Origin: Marinifilum sp965230805
Lineage (GTDB): Bacteria; Bacteroidota; Bacteroidia; Bacteroidales; Marinifilaceae
Assembly: GCF_965230805.1 (NCBI RefSeq)
Contig: NZ_OZ246019.1
Location: 2,976,001-3,040,000, forward strand
Length of the DNA stretch: 64,000 bases
Reading direction: 5' to 3'
The notes beneath the pieces are model-generated. The model was not told where the DNA came from. It worked only from the letters and a program-made list of their open reading frames with translations, and searched no databases. The number at the start of each line of letters is the position of its first letter. The first letter of the stretch is position 1. Below are positions 44,574-53,107 of this stretch, in pieces. The translations under genes and the position numbers were made by a program.

Positions 44574-47500
44574 TTATTTCAGGATCACTAATTTTTGAAA
44601 TTTGTTTACTGTTTTTCCATTATCGGCACGAACCTTTATGCGATAGAAGTAAACCCCACGACCAATGGAATTTCCAAACTCGTCTTTTCCATCCCACTGT
44701 ATAGGGCCAACTCTGTTGCCCGACGAGTTGATTGTAGTCTCTATGCTCTTAATAAGTTTACCGGAAACTGTTAGTATCTGAATCAATACATCCAGTTCGC
44801 CGGAAGCCTGGTTGTGCTCGAAATAGAAGCCGGTATTCGTAGTAAAGGGATTGGGATAATTCAGAACATGCCTGATTACCAAATCAGCAGTTTCAGCCAC
44901 CACAAAATCGAGGCTGGCTACCGAAGAATTGTTCACATTATCCCATGCTTTCAGCTGAATTTCGTGTTCGCCTGTCTCCAATTCGCTGAGTTGGTAGGTA
45001 ACTTTACCCTTTTTGTAATTGTCCAGATCGGCTTCAAAAAAATCATTTAGCTTGATGGGTTGATCGCTTTTTTGATCCAAAATGGCAACCAGGTCGTGAC
45101 CAATGGCATTGCCAATTGTATTGATGCCACTTGAATCCTGAACAATAGCCAGCAAAAGTGGATTTTCGTTGGTCATGCCTCCTTGCGTAAACTGTTCATC
45201 ATTCATGTAAAGTTCAATATCGGGACCTATTTTATCATTGCTGGCATTCGGGTTGGTACCACCTACAATAATGGAGTTTGTATAACCGGATGCATCGGTG
45301 TTTGCTCCAGATGCATAATAGGATATTTTTCCATTGCCATATTGGTAATTGATATCTTTTGGAACAAAAAATGAAAATTCGAACTTCCCATTTTTAATGC
45401 TTGCTTTTCCTTTGTATAATATGCTGGTTTGACTGGTGTATTCAAAAGGTCTGCCATCATTTCCACGAGTTGATTTACGAATTGCCTTATCGTATACCGT
45501 AGGGTAAAGGGTACCGGTAAAATTACTCAGATCAGAACCTGATCCTGACACAATCTTACCTGCAACTTTCACCTCACTTAATGCTTTTAAAGTATCTACA
45601 GCTGCCGATAAACTTACATCATTCAGATGTGTACTAATGGCAAGGTGCTCGGGATAATTCAATTGTAAGGCAGGATCGCCAAGTAGTGTAAAATTTCGCT
45701 TGTTGATTCCTGAAGAAGTAGCATTCTTGGTCATTCTCATGATATCACCCAATCGGTAATAATTCCCATTGGCATCTCTTTCGAAAGCAAAGTTGTAGAA
45801 GTTTTGATTGAGGGTATAATTTGGCGATGAAAAAACCAATCGGGTAGTTGTGAACAAACCAATTCCTCCTCCGTTTTCGCGAAGAAAAATGATCTCGCCA
45901 GCAGAAATCTTCTTGTAGTTATCGAATCGGCTAAACTCACAGGTAGCTGTCATAAACAAAGGAAGTTTTGCGGGATTCTGCCAGGCGTAAATGTCATCTA
46001 TCATTAAAATATGCTCATGAGCCAAGCCATTTTCGTTGCCATGGCCAGTGTAATTCATTAATAATGTTCCCTTGTTAACACTTTCGTTGATTTCTGTATT
46101 GACATCAGGATATTCCTGCCCGGCAGAGCTTGTAATCTGTTCAAAGTCATCCAAAAAAGTTCTTTGTGCCTGATATTGGGGATAGCTGCTTTCAACTTTT
46201 ACAGCCAGTCTGTTAGCATCCCTCACATGTGTGTTGTTGTCTTCATCATCGCCAATAAAGCAAAGCCTGGTTTGCCAATCGCCTTTTTCTGCCAAATTGT
46301 AGTTTATAATTTTATTGACTGCAATTTGAGCTTCTTCTTTCGTGTTAACGGGCAATCTTCCAATTCCGATATCTACCAAACCAATAGCTTCTCCTTCCTC
46401 TTCATCCAATAAACCGTAAAAATCATCGGTAACAAAAGATTGGGTAGGACTCAAAGAATTTTCCGATTGATAAGTCAATATTTTATTTGTGTTATTTTCT
46501 CTCTCAGATTTATTGTCGAAGGAACCATCTCCAAACAATAGCAAATATTTTATCCTATCAGAATCATCAGAAGAACGATCGTAAAACATTTTCACAAAAT
46601 TGCGAATGGCAGCAACATCAGGAGCTCCCGAAGAAAACTCATTGAATATGACATTTTGGTCAACCACACTTACCTGTAAGTTGTCCTTGTTTCGGTGATA
46701 GTTGGCAATTTGCTTGGCATAGGATAAGAACAGGCCATTGCTAACAATTAGCATGTCGGTTTGTGGCAAGGCATGCAGGTTTTGATTCGCTACATTACCC
46801 ATTGGTTCAGGCGTCGGAAAGTCTGCTTCAGGATTGAAAACCACAAATTCTTTTAGGCTGTTTGTTGATGCATTAAAGCTTCCGGTTGAACCTGAAAGAC
46901 GAATCGGAATTTGCTTTATGCCATTCGGGTTTGTAACATCCCAAAGCAGGGTGGAACTCTTGCAGTTTTCAATCTGAAATCTTGAAATCCTGCCTATACC
47001 TACCGATTCGGGATCACGAAATGCCATTTGCGAGCCGGAAAATATCAACTTGCGTTTTGCATTTACCCTTATAAAGTTTAGCCATCCAAGCGAAGATGCA
47101 GAACTCTTCTGATACGCTAAACCAATTGTAAAATCATCGGAAGAAGGGGAGAAGTTGCTAAAGGTTTGTTCTTTTAAATCGGCATAAGTAGCAGTGTAAA
47201 TGCCTGTTTTAACTGCTTTAAAGTTAATCTCCCCAATGTCTGATGATCCGGAACTTACATCCAATTTAGTGTTGGAAGAAGATCTGGCTGCAAAACCAAT
47301 CGTTAAAATGGATTGTGAACCAGTTTGCAGATTCGGAAAATTAAAATCATAATCGAATTCTGTTGTGATATCAAATTCCTGCCCAAACCATAATCTTCCT
47401 GATTCTAAAAGATTAATTTCATCAAGGTCGATTGCCCTGTAATCAGTAAATGTGTTTACCGTAGTGGAATAAGATGTTTCCGAATTTTGTTGTAATATCC

Positions 47501-48350
47501 TTTCAGGACTTCCCATATCCGAACTCAGAAAATAGAAAGACTTATTGGAGTACAGATGATTTTCGTGTACAAATTCAGATTTAGATTCATTGTATTCCCA
47601 ATTTCGTGGTCCTTTAGCATAGAAAAGCAGGTAATCACCGTGGTTAAAAACTCCATCGCTACCAGTATGAAAATAGACCGGTACAACAGGCAGGTCATCA
47701 ATATAATTTCCTGAATTCATTTTGGGTAACATTCCGCCGTAGCCATAGATACGCACATTGGCTGGATTCGATATTCCCATATCAAGCAATTCGGAGTATG
47801 TTATTTTATGAATTGCCGAAGTATCAATTGCCACCTTTACCCATTTGCCTGTGCTTAAAACAGAACTGCTGGCATATGTCTTTATGGATTTAACCGATCG
47901 GCTCTGCCCAATCTTTTTAAAACTTAGTTTAAAAGCAATCAGTTTTTCAATGGTACCATTTGCCGGATTTCTTCGAATTGGCACAAATTGCACCTTTTGG
48001 TATGTGGTTTTCCGAATGCTTACTGGCTGAACTTTGGGAATGATTTCGGAAGGAAATGATCTGTTTCGTAAAATTTGCTGCTCGGTGGAACTTAACTGTT
48101 CGAATTGCGTATCCAATAACTCGACAGAGAATTTTTCTCCGTTCGAACCAGTTCTTTGCAGGTAATGAAAAGCGGGTAACCAGTTGTTGTTCTGTTCGAG
48201 TGATGCGCCATTAAAGCTTACAGCTTTACTATTTTCCCCATCGGGTGACGAAATAGATGTATCGTACCATTCCAATTTAAATGTATCGGAAGTTTGAGAA
48301 AAACTTAGTTTTCCGATAAATAAGATGAGAAGTAAAAGCTGATAGCGCAT
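44574..48350 (-). CDS. porU: Type IX secretion sortase PorU
   Basis: PorU is the cell-surface gingipain-type (C25) cysteine protease that removes the sorting domain from T9SS cargo and attaches the protein to the cell surface. The 1258-residue protein has a signal peptide (to about residue 18), an N-terminal beta domain, and the C25 catalytic domain at about 530-880. Catalytic residues are His770 in NYTGHGNENG and Cys804 in TATCEFSRFD. The C-terminus is a type-A-like CTD (NYPNPFTTNTGFYF ... GRGVYFYRIKV ... KFQKLVIL). It is divergent from gldJ. Confidence 0.96.
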   Translation of the reverse strand: MRYQLLLLILFIGKLSFSQTSDTFKLEWYDTSISSPDGENSKAVSFNGASLEQNNNWLPAFHYLQRTGSNGEKFSVELLDTQFEQLSSTEQQILRNRSFPSEIIPKVQPVSIRKTTYQKVQFVPIRRNPANGTIEKLIAFKLSFKKIGQSRSVKSIKTYASSSVLSTGKWVKVAIDTSAIHKITYSELLDMGISNPANVRIYGYGGMLPKMNSGNYIDDLPVVPVYFHTGSDGVFNHGDYLLFYAKGPRNWEYNESKSEFVHENHLYSNKSFYFLSSDMGSPERILQQNSETSYSTTVNTFTDYRAIDLDEINLLESGRLWFGQEFDITTEFDYDFNFPNLQTGSQSILTIGFAARSSSNTKLDVSSGSSDIGEINFKAVKTGIYTATYADLKEQTFSNFSPSSDDFTIGLAYQKSSASSLGWLNFIRVNAKRKLIFSGSQMAFRDPESVGIGRISRFQIENCKSSTLLWDVTNPNGIKQIPIRLSGSTGSFNASTNSLKEFVVFNPEADFPTPEPMGNVANQNLHALPQTDMLIVSNGLFLSYAKQIANYHRNKDNLQVSVVDQNVIFNEFSSGAPDVAAIRNFVKMFYDRSSDDSDRIKYLLLFGDGSFDNKSERENNTNKILTYQSENSLSPTQSFVTDDFYGLLDEEEGEAIGLVDIGIGRLPVNTKEEAQIAVNKIINYNLAEKGDWQTRLCFIGDDEDNNTHVRDANRLAVKVESSYPQYQAQRTFLDDFEQITSSAGQEYPDVNTEINESVNKGTLLMNYTGHGNENGLAHEHILMIDDIYAWQNPAKLPLFMTATCEFSRFDNYKKISAGEIIFLRENGGGIGLFTTTRLVFSSPNYTLNQNFYNFAFERDANGNYYRLGDIMRMTKNATSSGINKRNFTLLGDPALQLNYPEHLAISTHLNDVSLSAAVDTLKALSEVKVAGKIVSGSGSDLSNFTGTLYPTVYDKAIRKSTRGNDGRPFEYTSQTSILYKGKASIKNGKFEFSFFVPKDINYQYGNGKISYYASGANTDASGYTNSIIVGGTNPNASNDKIGPDIELYMNDEQFTQGGMTNENPLLLAIVQDSSGINTIGNAIGHDLVAILDQKSDQPIKLNDFFEADLDNYKKGKVTYQLSELETGEHEIQLKAWDNVNNSSVASLDFVVAETADLVIRHVLNYPNPFTTNTGFYFEHNQASGELDVLIQILTVSGKLIKSIETTINSSGNRVGPIQWDGKDEFGNSIGRGVYFYRIKVRADNGKTVNKFQKLVILK

Positions 48351-48688
48351 TTTTGTATTAGAATATAGGTTCTCAAAAACAGAATTAATGCAAAATAAAC
48401 AAAAGTTTACACATTGACGATTAAACTGCTTATGATATCTGAAACCTGAAAGCTTAGGGCAGATCTGAAAAAAAATTAAAAAAAATAAATCAGGTGCTAC
48501 TGAATGAGTAAAACTTTTGGCAGGCTTTAGTTTCAGAGAATCAAGCAGATGAAAAGCGCATAAGAATTACAAAGAAAAATGTTAAATCATTAAAAGAAAA
48601 ACTAAAATCAGATACAATAAATTTATAGCACTTTTAGTTATATTTGTTGAGTTAAGTATTTTTGAAGATAAACTACATTCAATCTATT
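48351..48688. other. Divergent promoter region between porU and gldJ
   Basis: This 338-bp stretch has no gene. TATATTTG at 48639-48646 is an exact -7 match for gldJ, 42 bp ahead of its start; the -33 element is weak. A poly-A tract (48470-48486) and other A/T runs lie in the middle. No operator palindrome was recognised. Confidence 0.45.
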
Positions 48689-50203
48689 ATGAAACTAAAT
48701 TATAGCATTCTTATTGCTGTTTTTGCTGCCGGTTTACTGATCTTCCCATCCTGTTCGAAGGTTAAAAACCTGGTAGGTAAAGGGGAGAAATCAAAAACTA
48801 CGGGTTGGGCATACAACGATCCTGAAAATGGAGGTTTTGAATATCATAGCGGTTATGAACAGGCTACCGGCCCGGGACTTAAATTTATACAAGGTGGTAC
48901 ATTTACCATGGGAAGAACCCAGGAAGATGTAATGTACGACTGGAATAACATACCCAGAAGAGTAACAGTTCCTTCATTCTATATCGACGAAACCGAAGTT
49001 CGTAATGTTGATTATCTGGAATACTTGCATTGGATTAAAAGAGTATACGTATCCTATCCCGAGGTGTACAGAAAAGCTTTACCGGATACCTTGGTTTGGC
49101 GCGACGAATTGGCATACAACGAGCCTTACGTAAATAATTACCTTCGTCATCCTGCTTATGCCGAATACCCTGTTGTTGGGGTTTCCTGGGAACAAGCCAT
49201 TGATTACTGCGAATGGCGTACCGATCGTGTAAACGAAAGAATCCTTATTGAAATAGGTGTTTTAAATGATGATCCTGCACAACGCGACCAAAACAACTTT
49301 AATACCGAAGCCTACTTGGCAGGTCAATACGAAGGTTCGGTAAATCGGAATTTAACCGATTTAGATCCGGATAACGAAGAAAGATCGGTTCGTTGGACCG
49401 ACGGAATCCTTCTTCCCAAATACCGTTTGCCATCAGAGGCCGAGTGGGAATATGCTGCAACTGCTCTGATTGGTAACTCGGAACAAGAAAGAATTACCGA
49501 CAAAAGAATTTTCCCTTGGGATGGTCACTGGGTACGAAACGACAGCAAAAAAGTGAGAGGCATGATGATGGCTAACTTTGCTCGTGGTCGAGGTGACTAC
49601 ATGGGTACAGCCGGCGCTTTAAACGATGGTGGTGATGTTACCGTTCCGGTAAACTCTTTCTGGCCAAACGACTTTGGTTTGTATTGTATGGCAGGTAATG
49701 TAAGCGAATGGGTGGCTGATGTATACCGTCCGATGTCGCCCGAGGATATTGCCGAATTTAATCCATATCGTGGTAATGTTTTTAAAACCAAAGTGCGCGA
49801 CGAAGAAGGAAACATTGCTGAAAAAGACAGCTTGGGACGCATTCGCTACCGATTACAAACCGATGAGGAATTGGTAGGACGTGACAATTATAAAACCGCC
49901 GATAACCGTAACTATCGCGATGGTGACGTGTCATCAAGTATTGTTTCTGATTACGAATGGAACAATCCGGAACATCAGGGAAAAGGATCCAGCCGCATGT
50001 ATGTTCAAGGCAGAGGCCAGGATGGTAGCGATTTTAGTTCGATGGTAACCGATAACACAAGAGTATACAAAGGTGGATCGTGGAAAGACAGAGCTTATTG
50101 GATGGCGCCTAGTGCTCGCAGATATCTGGATCAGAAAGAAGCCAGAGACGACATTGGTTTCCGTTGTGCCATGACACGCGTGGGAAAACCAACTCAAAGA
50201 TAG
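48689..50203 (+). CDS. gldJ: Gliding/T9SS lipoprotein GldJ
   Basis: GldJ is a lipoprotein of the gliding and type IX secretion apparatus. The product of about 504 residues has a lipoprotein signal (LLIFPSCSK) and a formylglycine-generating-enzyme/sulfatase-modifying (SUMF1) fold: GGTFTMGRTQED, PSFYIDETEVRNVDYLEYL, VVGVSWEQAIDYCEWR, RLPSEAEWEYAA, CMAGNVSEWVADVY and YKGGSWKDRAYW. The catalytic cysteines of true FGE are not evident, as in other GldJ/GldK proteins. Placement next to porU-porV and before murF matches the Flavobacterium gene order. The ATG at 48689 is preferred over an upstream in-frame codon at 48662. Confidence 0.92.
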   Translation: MKLNYSILIAVFAAGLLIFPSCSKVKNLVGKGEKSKTTGWAYNDPENGGFEYHSGYEQATGPGLKFIQGGTFTMGRTQEDVMYDWNNIPRRVTVPSFYIDETEVRNVDYLEYLHWIKRVYVSYPEVYRKALPDTLVWRDELAYNEPYVNNYLRHPAYAEYPVVGVSWEQAIDYCEWRTDRVNERILIEIGVLNDDPAQRDQNNFNTEAYLAGQYEGSVNRNLTDLDPDNEERSVRWTDGILLPKYRLPSEAEWEYAATALIGNSEQERITDKRIFPWDGHWVRNDSKKVRGMMMANFARGRGDYMGTAGALNDGGDVTVPVNSFWPNDFGLYCMAGNVSEWVADVYRPMSPEDIAEFNPYRGNVFKTKVRDEEGNIAEKDSLGRIRYRLQTDEELVGRDNYKTADNRNYRDGDVSSSIVSDYEWNNPEHQGKGSSRMYVQGRGQDGSDFSSMVTDNTRVYKGGSWKDRAYWMAPSARRYLDQKEARDDIGFRCAMTRVGKPTQR

Positions 50204-50229
50204 AAAAGTAGTTTTTCGAAATAAAACAA

Positions 50230-50259
50230 AACCTCATCCCGCTAGGGATGAGGTTTTTT
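50230..50259 (+). terminator. Terminator of gldJ
   Basis: AACCTCATCCC (50230-50240) pairs with GGGATGAGGTT (50245-50255) around a GCTA loop, followed by TTTTTATT. Confidence 0.88.
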
Positions 50260-50297
50260 ATTAATTTCGTTTGTTGAACACTCAAGAGATAATTCGT

Positions 50298-51587
50298 ATG
50301 CAAATTTCAGGTTTATATAGCTTATTTAAACAGTTTCCTGTTGTTGTTACAGATACAAGAAAGGCAGTTCCCAATTCCATTTTTTTTGCTTTAAAAGGAG
50401 CAAATTTTAACGGCAATCAATTTGCCAAGTCGGCGCTCGAAAAAGGATGCAAATATGCTGTGGTCGACGAGGAAGAATATGCAGCCAACGATTCCTATAT
50501 TCTTGTGGATGATGTATTAAGGGCATTACAGAATCTGGCTCGTGAACATCGCAGGAGTTTGGGCATCCCGATTCTGGCAATTACCGGTACCAACGGAAAA
50601 ACAACCACCAAAGAATTGGTAAATACGGTTTTAAGTAAGAAATACAAAACATTTGCTACCCAAGGCAACTTTAACAACCACATCGGAGTGCCTTTAACAC
50701 TCCTGTCTATGAATGAGGAAACCCAATTTGGGGTGGTTGAGATGGGAGCAAATCACCCGGGCGAAATAAAATTATTGTGCGAGATTGCAGAACCAAATTT
50801 TGGGATCATTACCAATGTGGGCAAGGCCCATTTAGAAGGTTTTGGATCGTTCGAAGGGGTTAAAAAAACCAAGAAAGAGCTTTACGATTACTTGCAGGAA
50901 AAAGGCATAGTGTTTGTAAATGGCGAGAACGATCATTTAATGAGCATGCTAAACGATCAGGAAATATATAGCTATGGCAATGCCGATGGAGCCGACAGCA
51001 AGGCAAAATTTCTGCAAGCGGCGCCTTATCTGGTATTGGAATTAAGATCTCCGAAAATTGGGAAGCTCTACATCAAAACCAAACTGATTGGTGGCTACAA
51101 TTTCGAGAATGCACTGGCGGCAGTTAGCGTGGGCAGGTATTTCGATATCCAGCAATCGGATATTAAAGTGGCTCTAGAGAACTACGAACCAAGCAATAAT
51201 CGTTCGCAGCTTAAAAAAACCGAGAACAATGTTTTGTTCCTGGATGCATACAATGCAAATCCTACCAGTATGGGTGTTGCCGTAAACAATTTTGCCGATT
51301 TGCCAATGAAAAACAAGTTGGTGATTTTGGGAGACATGCTGGAACTGGGCGAAGATTCGGAAAAAGAACATCAGCAATTGATTGACTTATTGCAGCAGAA
51401 AAAGTTGGACAAGGTCTATTTGGTTGGCGATATCTTCACGAAAGTGAATACTGTGGATCGGTTTAAAACATTTGTGAAAACAGAGCAGCTAGCAGCCATT
51501 TTAGAGAAGGAAGTGCTTAGGAATCACTACATCCTGATAAAGGGATCGAGAGGCATACAGTTAGAGAAGTTGGTGGATAAATTGTAA
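50298..51587 (+). CDS. murF: UDP-MurNAc-tripeptide:D-Ala-D-Ala ligase MurF
   Basis: MurF adds the D-Ala-D-Ala dipeptide to the muropeptide precursor in the cytosol. The protein of about 429 residues shows VVTDTRKAVPNSIFFALKG (N-terminal substrate domain), the ATP-binding loop ITGTNGKTTTKELV near residue 100, NFNNHIGVPLTLL, GVVEMGANHPGEI and, in the C-terminal domain, FLDAYNANPTSM. The ATG at 50298 starts the family-type N-terminus; a TTG at 50271 would add nine residues. It stands alone after the gldJ terminator, followed at 2 bp by the SMR gene. Confidence 0.95.
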   Translation: MQISGLYSLFKQFPVVVTDTRKAVPNSIFFALKGANFNGNQFAKSALEKGCKYAVVDEEEYAANDSYILVDDVLRALQNLAREHRRSLGIPILAITGTNGKTTTKELVNTVLSKKYKTFATQGNFNNHIGVPLTLLSMNEETQFGVVEMGANHPGEIKLLCEIAEPNFGIITNVGKAHLEGFGSFEGVKKTKKELYDYLQEKGIVFVNGENDHLMSMLNDQEIYSYGNADGADSKAKFLQAAPYLVLELRSPKIGKLYIKTKLIGGYNFENALAAVSVGRYFDIQQSDIKVALENYEPSNNRSQLKKTENNVLFLDAYNANPTSMGVAVNNFADLPMKNKLVILGDMLELGEDSEKEHQQLIDLLQQKKLDKVYLVGDIFTKVNTVDRFKTFVKTEQLAAILEKEVLRNHYILIKGSRGIQLEKLVDKL

Positions 51588-51589
51588 TT

Positions 51590-51916
51590 ATGGGAATGGC
51601 TTGGATTTTTTTAATCATTGCAGGATTGTTTGAGGCCGTGTGGGCCATTGGTTTAAAATATGCACAAGGATTCACAAAGCTGTGGCCTAGCCTAATTACC
51701 ATCCTTGCTATGGGCATTAGTCTGTACTTTTTGGCTTTGGCCATTAAAAATTTACCGGTAGGAACGGCCTATGCCGTATGGACCGGGATTGGTGCTTTGA
51801 TTACAGCCATTCTGGGAATCATTTTGTTTGGCGAGCCGGTTCATTTCTCCCGGATATTTTTTATGCTCCTTTTGCTTATTGCCATTGTGGGTTTAAAGTT
51901 TACGGCTACGGCCTGA
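51590..51916 (+). CDS. SMR-family transporter, SugE/Gdx-like
   Basis: The 108-residue protein is a four-helix small multidrug resistance transporter. The membrane-embedded glutamate is in IAGLFEAVWAIGLKYA, and the GTAYAVWTGIGALITA segment forms helix 3. The WAIGLKYAQGFTKLWPS text is closer to the SugE/Gdx subtype (guanidinium exporters) than to EmrE-type drug pumps. No guanidine riboswitch can be present because the gene starts 2 bp after murF. The start could also be the second ATG at 51596. Confidence 0.88.
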   Translation: MGMAWIFLIIAGLFEAVWAIGLKYAQGFTKLWPSLITILAMGISLYFLALAIKNLPVGTAYAVWTGIGALITAILGIILFGEPVHFSRIFFMLLLLIAIVGLKFTATA

Positions 51917-51973
51917 TTTAAAGAAAGTATTTGTTCTTCGCTTTAAAAATTTCGCCTCTTAGCAATCATTCTA

Positions 51974-51996
51974 CAAGGGGCTTTAGCCCCGATATC
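51974..51996 (+). repeat. Left arm of a 23-bp inverted repeat
   Basis: CAAGGGGCTTTAGCCCC followed by GATATC; it also contains its own palindrome GGGGCTTTAGCCCC. An inverted copy with 20 of 23 matches lies at 52116-52138. Confidence 0.75.
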
Positions 51997-52065
51997 TTAG
52001 TAGCATTGCATTAAGCCCAATTGTAAAGGAGCGTTCGCCCTAACATCTGCAAATTTTTTGGGGAG

Positions 52066-52092
52066 TATTTTACGTCGAACTCACGTTATTTA
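52066..52092. mobile_element. Footprint of an IS982-type mini-element
   Basis: TATTTT, then ACG, then a complete right end TCGAACTCACGT (52075-52086), then TATTTA. The left end appears reduced to three bases and the interior is gone, with the target duplication nearly kept. It is either an almost complete deletion or an imperfect excision. Confidence 0.6.
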
Positions 52093-52115
52093 AAATACGA
52101 TTGGCTTGCTGATCG

Positions 52116-52138
52116 GATATCAGGGCTAAGACCCCTTG
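52116..52138 (-). repeat. Right arm of a 23-bp inverted repeat
   Basis: On the minus strand CAAGGGGTCTTAGCCCTG followed by ATATC, matching 51974-51996 at 20 of 23 positions. The two arms enclose 119 bp that include the mini-element footprint. Confidence 0.75.
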
Positions 52139-52392
52139 CTGTTTGTTCCGATTAAGCTTTCTACTAGGATTACAGAGTTAATCCCCTGGCTGATTGACAG
52201 AGGGCGTCCGACTTTTGGCAATAACGGTTTAAATATCATATTCCATTTTAAAAAGATTGCGCTTTTGTGATGATGATTCATCTTTCCGGTCCCCTCTGTT
52301 AAGCTTTCGGCAGCTTTGCTTGTATTGCTTTTTCCTCTAAAAATAACTTGCCGCTAATGTGTTGCAATATAGATTAATAGGCTTATGAATAT

Positions 52393-52719
52393 GTGCCTAA
52401 ATATTATTATGTACCCCCACCGGAAAACCATAACCTAGCGGCGGAAAAGCTTAACCGAGTGGCGAAAAATCTCAACCTGGCGGCAAAAAATTTTAACCGA
52501 GAGCCGGAAATTGATAAGCGATCAAGGAAAAATCATAAGCAATATCAGAAACATCGTAAGCCATTGGCGGAATTTCATAAGCAAGCAGCGGAAAACCATA
52601 ACCGAGCAACGGAAATTTACAAGCAGTCAACAAAAAAGCATAAGCAGTCATGGGAAGTTTACAAGCAGTCAACAATAGATGGTAAAATGGCAGCGGAAGA
52701 ACGTAATCACTTGGCCTGA
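52393..52719 (+). repeat. 21-bp tandem array, open reading frame of heptapeptide repeats
   Basis: About 14 degenerate copies of a 21-bp unit follow one another; most begin (G/A)CGGAAA and carry CATAA(C/G)C near the middle. Read from a GTG at 52393, the frame stays open for 108 codons and gives a heptapeptide pattern like AENHNRA / TEIYKQS / TKKHKQS. The start is non-standard, no promoter or homologue is recognised, and the opposite strand is also open (pattern LLAYEIP), so I list it as a repeat rather than a gene. If translated, the product would be very basic and hydrophilic. Confidence 0.75.
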
Positions 52720-53060
52720 TATAAGCATCTTACAAAGGAAGATGATAAGCAGGCAGCGCAAGCAGACATATAAAGCACACAAAACCATTCTTGCGGCAGC
52801 ATAGGCCTCGAATACAGGGCGTGTAAGCCCAAGCTGCTGCTACTTAAAAACTTTAAGTGCGGCGGGGTGATCTTCTCAATTCTTCGAAGCTTCCCCTTCT
52901 TTCTAAAAGTTTTTTGCGTATCAGCAGCTTGTCCTTCCAATGCCCAAGGAGACGGGTGCGATAGGTGCTAAAAAAAAAATCAGAAATAAAATACTTGCTG
53001 GTACAGCCTTTTGAATATGGTTTTAAAAAACAATTGCAAGCCTTCGTTTGCCGGATTGCC
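52720..53060. other. Non-coding, partly structured stretch
   Basis: I see no convincing gene. CAAGCTGCTG (52830-52839) and CAGCAGCTTG (52922-52931) are complementary and enclose about 82 bp with a few smaller pairings (TTAAA and TTTAA near 52845). A minus-strand frame at 52707-52940 lacks any protein-like signature. Confidence 0.4.
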
Positions 53061-53073
53061 TAAAAAATCAACA

Positions 53074-53107
53074 AACAAAAAAAAAGCCCGGACATTCTTA
53101 GGCTTTA
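53074..53107 (-). terminator. Terminator of the glycosyltransferase gene
   Basis: On the minus strand AAGCC pairs with GGCTT, followed by a run of nine T. The stem overlaps the stop codon of the gene. Confidence 0.6.

Noticed and set aside
52493..52675. Hydrophobic minus-strand frame across the 21-bp array
   Set aside because: It is the complement of the repeat array; the pattern follows from the repeat and has no start or promoter support.
52707..52940. 77-codon minus-strand frame
   Set aside because: No recognisable domain, overlaps the end of the repeat array and a hairpin; composition not protein-like.
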